A stretch of 8,114 nt of DNA from Limnohabitans sp. (lineage in GTDB: Bacteria > Pseudomonadota > Gammaproteobacteria > Burkholderiales > Burkholderiaceae_C), in NCBI GenBank assembly GCA_021731425.1, contig JAKFXJ010000277.1, forward strand, positions 1-8,114, given 5' to 3'. A model generated the notes under the pieces. It was given only the letters and a program-made list of their open reading frames with translations, had not been told where the DNA came from and did no database searches. A program made the position numbers and the translations under genes. Positions 6,690 to 8,114 of this stretch are shown here, piece by piece (position 1 is the stretch's first letter; each line of letters begins with the position of its first letter).

Positions 6690-7354
6690 CAGTTCGCTCC
6701 TTTAACTTTGATGGCGGGACGCACGGTCACGAAACCACCTTTGGAACCGGGAATGGCACCCTTGATCATCAACAGACCACGGGCTTCGTCAACGCGGATC
6801 ACGGCGAGGTTCTGCGTGGTGCAAGTCACGTCACCGAGGTGGCCCGACATTTTCTTGCCAGGGAACACGCGGCCAGGATCTTGCGCCATCGAAATCGAAC
6901 CAGGCACGTTGTGCGAACGGCTGTTACCGTGCGATGCGCGCTGCGATTTGAAGTTGTGACGCTTGATCGTGCCGGTGAAGCCTTTACCGATGGAAGTGCC
7001 TTGCACGTCCACTTTCTGGCCCACAGCAAACACAGCAGCCACGGGCACAGTGGCACCAGCGGCGTACTGGGCAGCCGTGTCGGCGGTCACGCGGAATTCT
7101 TGAATGATTTCACCGGCTTCAACACCGGCTTTGGCCAAGTGACCAGCGATAGGCTTGGTCACGCGCGATGCCTTACGGGCACCAAATGTCACTTGCAAAG
7201 CGACATAGCCATCGTTCTCTTGGGTTTTGACCTGGGATACGCGGTTGTTAGACACATCCAGCACTGTGACAGGAACGGAATCCCCATCATCAGTGAACAG
7301 ACGCATCATGCCCACCTTGCGACCCAGCAACCCGAGGGAGTTGCTCAGACTCAT
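6689..7354 (-). CDS. rplC: 50S ribosomal protein L3
   Basis: L3 is an early-assembly 23S rRNA-binding protein whose extended loop reaches the peptidyl transferase centre. The product has 221 residues (E. coli 209), starting [17 protein letters not shown]; the extra length is mostly the N terminus and the region around 91-110. The conserved loop [20 protein letters not shown] (142-161) contains Gln158, matching E. coli Gln150, the residue methylated by PrmB. The ATG at 7354 is preceded by GGAG at 6 nt; a GTG ten codons upstream is in frame but has no such support and adds unconserved residues. It is the first gene behind the promoter at 7456-7484. Confidence 0.97.
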   Translation of the reverse strand: MSLSNSLGLLGRKVGMMRLFTDDGDSVPVTVLDVSNNRVSQVKTQENDGYVALQVTFGARKASRVTKPIAGHLAKAGVEAGEIIQEFRVTADTAAQYAAGATVPVAAVFAVGQKVDVQGTSIGKGFTGTIKRHNFKSQRASHGNSRSHNVPGSISMAQDPGRVFPGKKMSGHLGDVTCTTQNLAVIRVDEARGLLMIKGAIPGSKGGFVTVRPAIKVKGAN

Positions 7355-7450
7355 TGTTTTCTCCAAAACTTTCACCGAGGCCACTTCAATTGGCAGCCCC
7401 GTTTGGTGTGTGAAAGACTGTTAATAAATCTCACCCCAAAAGAGGTGAGC
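7355..7450 (-). promoter_or_regulatory. Structured 5' leader of the rplC-rpsQ transcript
   Basis: If transcription begins about six bases after the -10 element, the leader is about 96 nt. It contains, from its 5' end: a terminal hairpin with arms 7444-7449 and 7430-7435 (CTCACC and GGTGAG, 8-nt loop); a perfect 7-bp pairing of 7410-7416 with 7369-7375 (CTTTCAC and GTGAAAG), enclosing a smaller GCCA/TGGC stem (7391-7394 with 7380-7383); and a 5-bp GTTTT/AAAAC stem (7365-7369 with 7356-7360) with the ribosome binding site GGAG as its tetraloop. The pairings are seen directly. A role in r-protein autoregulation is inferred from the known L4 control of the E. coli S10 leader; this leader is shorter and I see no clear homology to it. 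Confidence 0.55.
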
Positions 7451-7455
7451 CTGAA

Positions 7456-7484
7456 ATTATAGCCCGACTCGCCATTTCTGGCAA
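7456..7484 (-). promoter_or_regulatory. Near-consensus sigma-70 promoter for rplC onwards
   Basis: On the minus strand a TTGCCA at 7484-7479 (five of six matches to the -35 consensus) and a perfect TATAAT at 7461-7456 are separated by exactly 17 nt. The start point would be about 7450, just before the 5'-terminal hairpin. It lies in the 182-nt gap between rpsJ and rplC, so it would drive rplC to rpsQ independently of tuf-rpsJ. No other promoter of comparable quality was noticed in the window. Confidence 0.85.
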
Positions 7485-7491
7485 ATCGGGC
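7462..7491. repeat. Inverted repeat overlapping the rplC promoter
   Basis: GCCCGA at 7462-7467 and TCGGGC at 7486-7491 form a 6-bp stem, with an inner GCC/GGC pair at 7471-7473 and 7480-7482 separated by 3-nt internal loops. The repeat covers the -35 and the spacer and ends next to the -10. It could be a binding site for a regulator or a weak terminator for tuf-rpsJ transcripts. The bases that follow on the minus strand (TATAATTT) are not a proper U-tract. Confidence 0.45.
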
Positions 7492-7507
7492 CTTGTTTCA
7501 AGTTTTT

Positions 7508-7527
7508 GGATGGCTTTTAGGCCACCC
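7508..7527 (-). other. Hairpin just after rpsJ
   Basis: Arms 7521-7527 and 7508-7514 pair over 7 bp (one G-U in the minus-strand RNA) with a 6-nt loop, starting 10 nt past the rpsJ stop. T and A runs flank it and could extend the stem after one mismatch. No U-tract follows, so it is more likely a 3'-end-stabilising or processing structure, or a rho-dependent end, than a simple intrinsic terminator. Confidence 0.45.
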
Positions 7528-7536
7528 CAAACCGCA

Positions 7537-7851
7537 TTACTGCAGCTTGATTTCGACGTCCACGCCAGCAGGCAGATCGAGTTTCATCAGGGCGTCCACA
7601 GTTTTGTCTGTAGGGTCCACGATGTCCATCAAACGCTGGTGCGTACGGATTTCCAACTGGTCACGGCTGGTCTTGTTGACGTGCGGCGAGCGCAGGATGT
7701 CAAAACGCTTCATGCGTGTTGGCAAAGGCACGGGGCCCTTGACAATCGCGCCGGTGCGCTTCGCGGTATCAACGATCTCGGCAGCGGACTGGTCGATCAG
7801 TTTGTAGTCAAACGCCTTCAGGCGGATGCGGATTTTTTGCTTGGATGACAT
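7537..7851 (-). CDS. rpsJ: 30S ribosomal protein S10 (NusE)
   Basis: S10 is a head protein of the 30S subunit and, as NusE, part of the NusB-NusG transcription antitermination complex. The product has 104 residues (E. coli 103), starting [16 protein letters not shown], with GPVPLPTR at about 39-46 and the C-terminal segment [19 protein letters not shown] characteristic of the family. The ATG at 7851 follows AAGGA at 6 nt; the open frame continues 19 codons upstream into the intergenic hairpin and is rejected. It lies 75 nt after tuf with no promoter seen between them, but is separated from rplC by 182 nt with a promoter, so it likely belongs to the tuf transcript. Confidence 0.97.
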   Translation of the reverse strand: MSSKQKIRIRLKAFDYKLIDQSAAEIVDTAKRTGAIVKGPVPLPTRMKRFDILRSPHVNKTSRDQLEIRTHQRLMDIVDPTDKTVDALMKLDLPAGVDVEIKLQ

Positions 7852-7879
7852 GTCAATTCCTTGTGGTGATTTTCTGCTT

Positions 7880-7914
7880 GCTGCAGTGCAATGGCCAGGC
7901 CACTGCACTGCCGC
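7880..7914 (-). other. Strong intergenic hairpin between tuf and rpsJ
   Basis: Two 14-nt arms (7883-7896 and 7898-7911) are complementary at every position in the minus-strand RNA, with a single G-U pair. Allowing a 5-nt loop, 12 pairs can form, and two more outer pairs follow after one mismatch. The following minus-strand bases (AGCAAGCAG) are not a U-tract, so it is not a classical terminator. It may be an mRNA processing or stabilising element that tunes tuf relative to rpsJ (inference). Confidence 0.6.
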
Positions 7915-7926
7915 GCCACAAAAGAA

Positions 7927-8114
7927 TTAAGCGATGATCTTGGCAACCACGCCAGCACCAACCGTGCGGCCGCCTTCGCGGATGGCGAAGCGCAAGCCTT
8001 CTTCCATCGCAATGGGGTTGATCAACTTCACAGTGATCGACACGTTGTCACCTGGCATCACCATCTCTTTGCCTTCTGGCAATTCGATCGCGCCGGTCAC
8101 GTCAGTCGTACGGA
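7927..8114 (-). CDS. tuf: Elongation factor Tu, C-terminal fragment (cut by window edge)
   Basis: Only the last 61 codons plus the TAA stop are present. They encode the end of domain 3 of EF-Tu, the GTPase that brings aminoacyl-tRNA to the ribosome. Reading from the edge, the protein contains [14 protein letters not shown], then [20 protein letters not shown], then the C terminus [15 protein letters not shown], all typical of proteobacterial EF-Tu. Its position just before rpsJ is the usual str-S10 junction, so fusA, rpsG and rpsL are expected beyond the edge (inference). Many betaproteobacteria carry two tuf copies; which one this is cannot be told. Confidence 0.97.
   Translation of the reverse strand, partial: RTTDVTGAIELPEGKEMVMPGDNVSITVKLINPIAMEEGLRFAIREGGRTVGAGVVAKIIA

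Noticed and set aside
5967..6959. A 330-codon plus-strand open frame spanning rplW, rplD and rplC
   Set aside because: It is the longest open frame in the window but crosses three certain minus-strand genes, with no recognisable protein features.
7852..7908. Longer rpsJ start inside the tuf-rpsJ gap
   Set aside because: It adds 19 non-conserved residues encoded by the hairpin; the conserved S10 start at 7851 has AAGGA.
7880..7914. tuf terminator
   Set aside because: The stem is strong, but no U-tract follows on the minus strand, so it is listed as a hairpin of unknown role.
1..8114. Mobile elements, CRISPR, tRNA, toxin-antitoxin or defence genes
   Set aside because: I looked for terminal inverted repeats, spaced direct repeats, tRNA-like cloverleaf sequences and unknown small genes between the assigned genes and found none; gaps are at most 182 nt and are accounted for above.

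Overview
The window is ordinary, well-conserved bacterial chromosome. It is dominated by a complete S10-type ribosomal protein operon on the minus strand, followed (at lower coordinates) by four housekeeping or accessory genes. The r-protein sequences, the tuf-rpsJ junction, the long basic tail on S3, and the neighbouring Prx5-type peroxiredoxin, cytochrome c' and cytochrome b561 point to a betaproteobacterium, most likely Comamonadaceae (Limnohabitans/Rhodoferax/Polaromonas-like). The family is an inference from protein resemblance. The genus is not determined.

Layout, read in the direction of minus-strand transcription from 8114 down: the last 61 codons of tuf (EF-Tu); a 75-nt gap with a strong hairpin; rpsJ; a 182-nt gap holding a near-consensus sigma-70 promoter and a roughly 96-nt structured leader; then rplC, rplD, rplW, rplB, rpsS, rplV, rpsC, rplP, rpmC and rpsQ, tightly packed (overlaps of 4 nt to gaps of 17 nt); then a strong intrinsic terminator at 2427-2460. 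So rpsJ probably sits at the end of a str-type transcript (tuf-rpsJ), while the rest of the S10 cluster has its own promoter. The spc genes (rplN, rplX, rplE and so on) do not follow rpsQ here.

Below the terminator are a minus-strand Prx5-family peroxiredoxin (1881-2387) and a symmetric bidirectional terminator (1842-1866). Converging on that terminator is a plus-strand pair: a cytochrome b561-type membrane protein (583-1257) and a GNAT acetyltransferase with a TTG start (1297-1800). A cytochrome c' gene (50-502, minus) diverges from the b561 gene. Cytochrome c' and b561 plausibly form a small quinol-to-periplasm electron-transfer or NO-binding module.

No mobile element, CRISPR array, tRNA, rRNA or phage signature was seen, and no gene-free stretch exceeds 300 bases. 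I found no clearly new multigene system. The best leads are regulatory: the promoter and folded leader between rpsJ and rplC, the U-tract-less hairpin between tuf and rpsJ, and the peroxiredoxin start lying 39 nt past the S10 terminator. Two protein oddities stand out: Phe at the distal haem position of cytochrome c', and the Arg/Pro/Gly/Ala-rich S3 tail.
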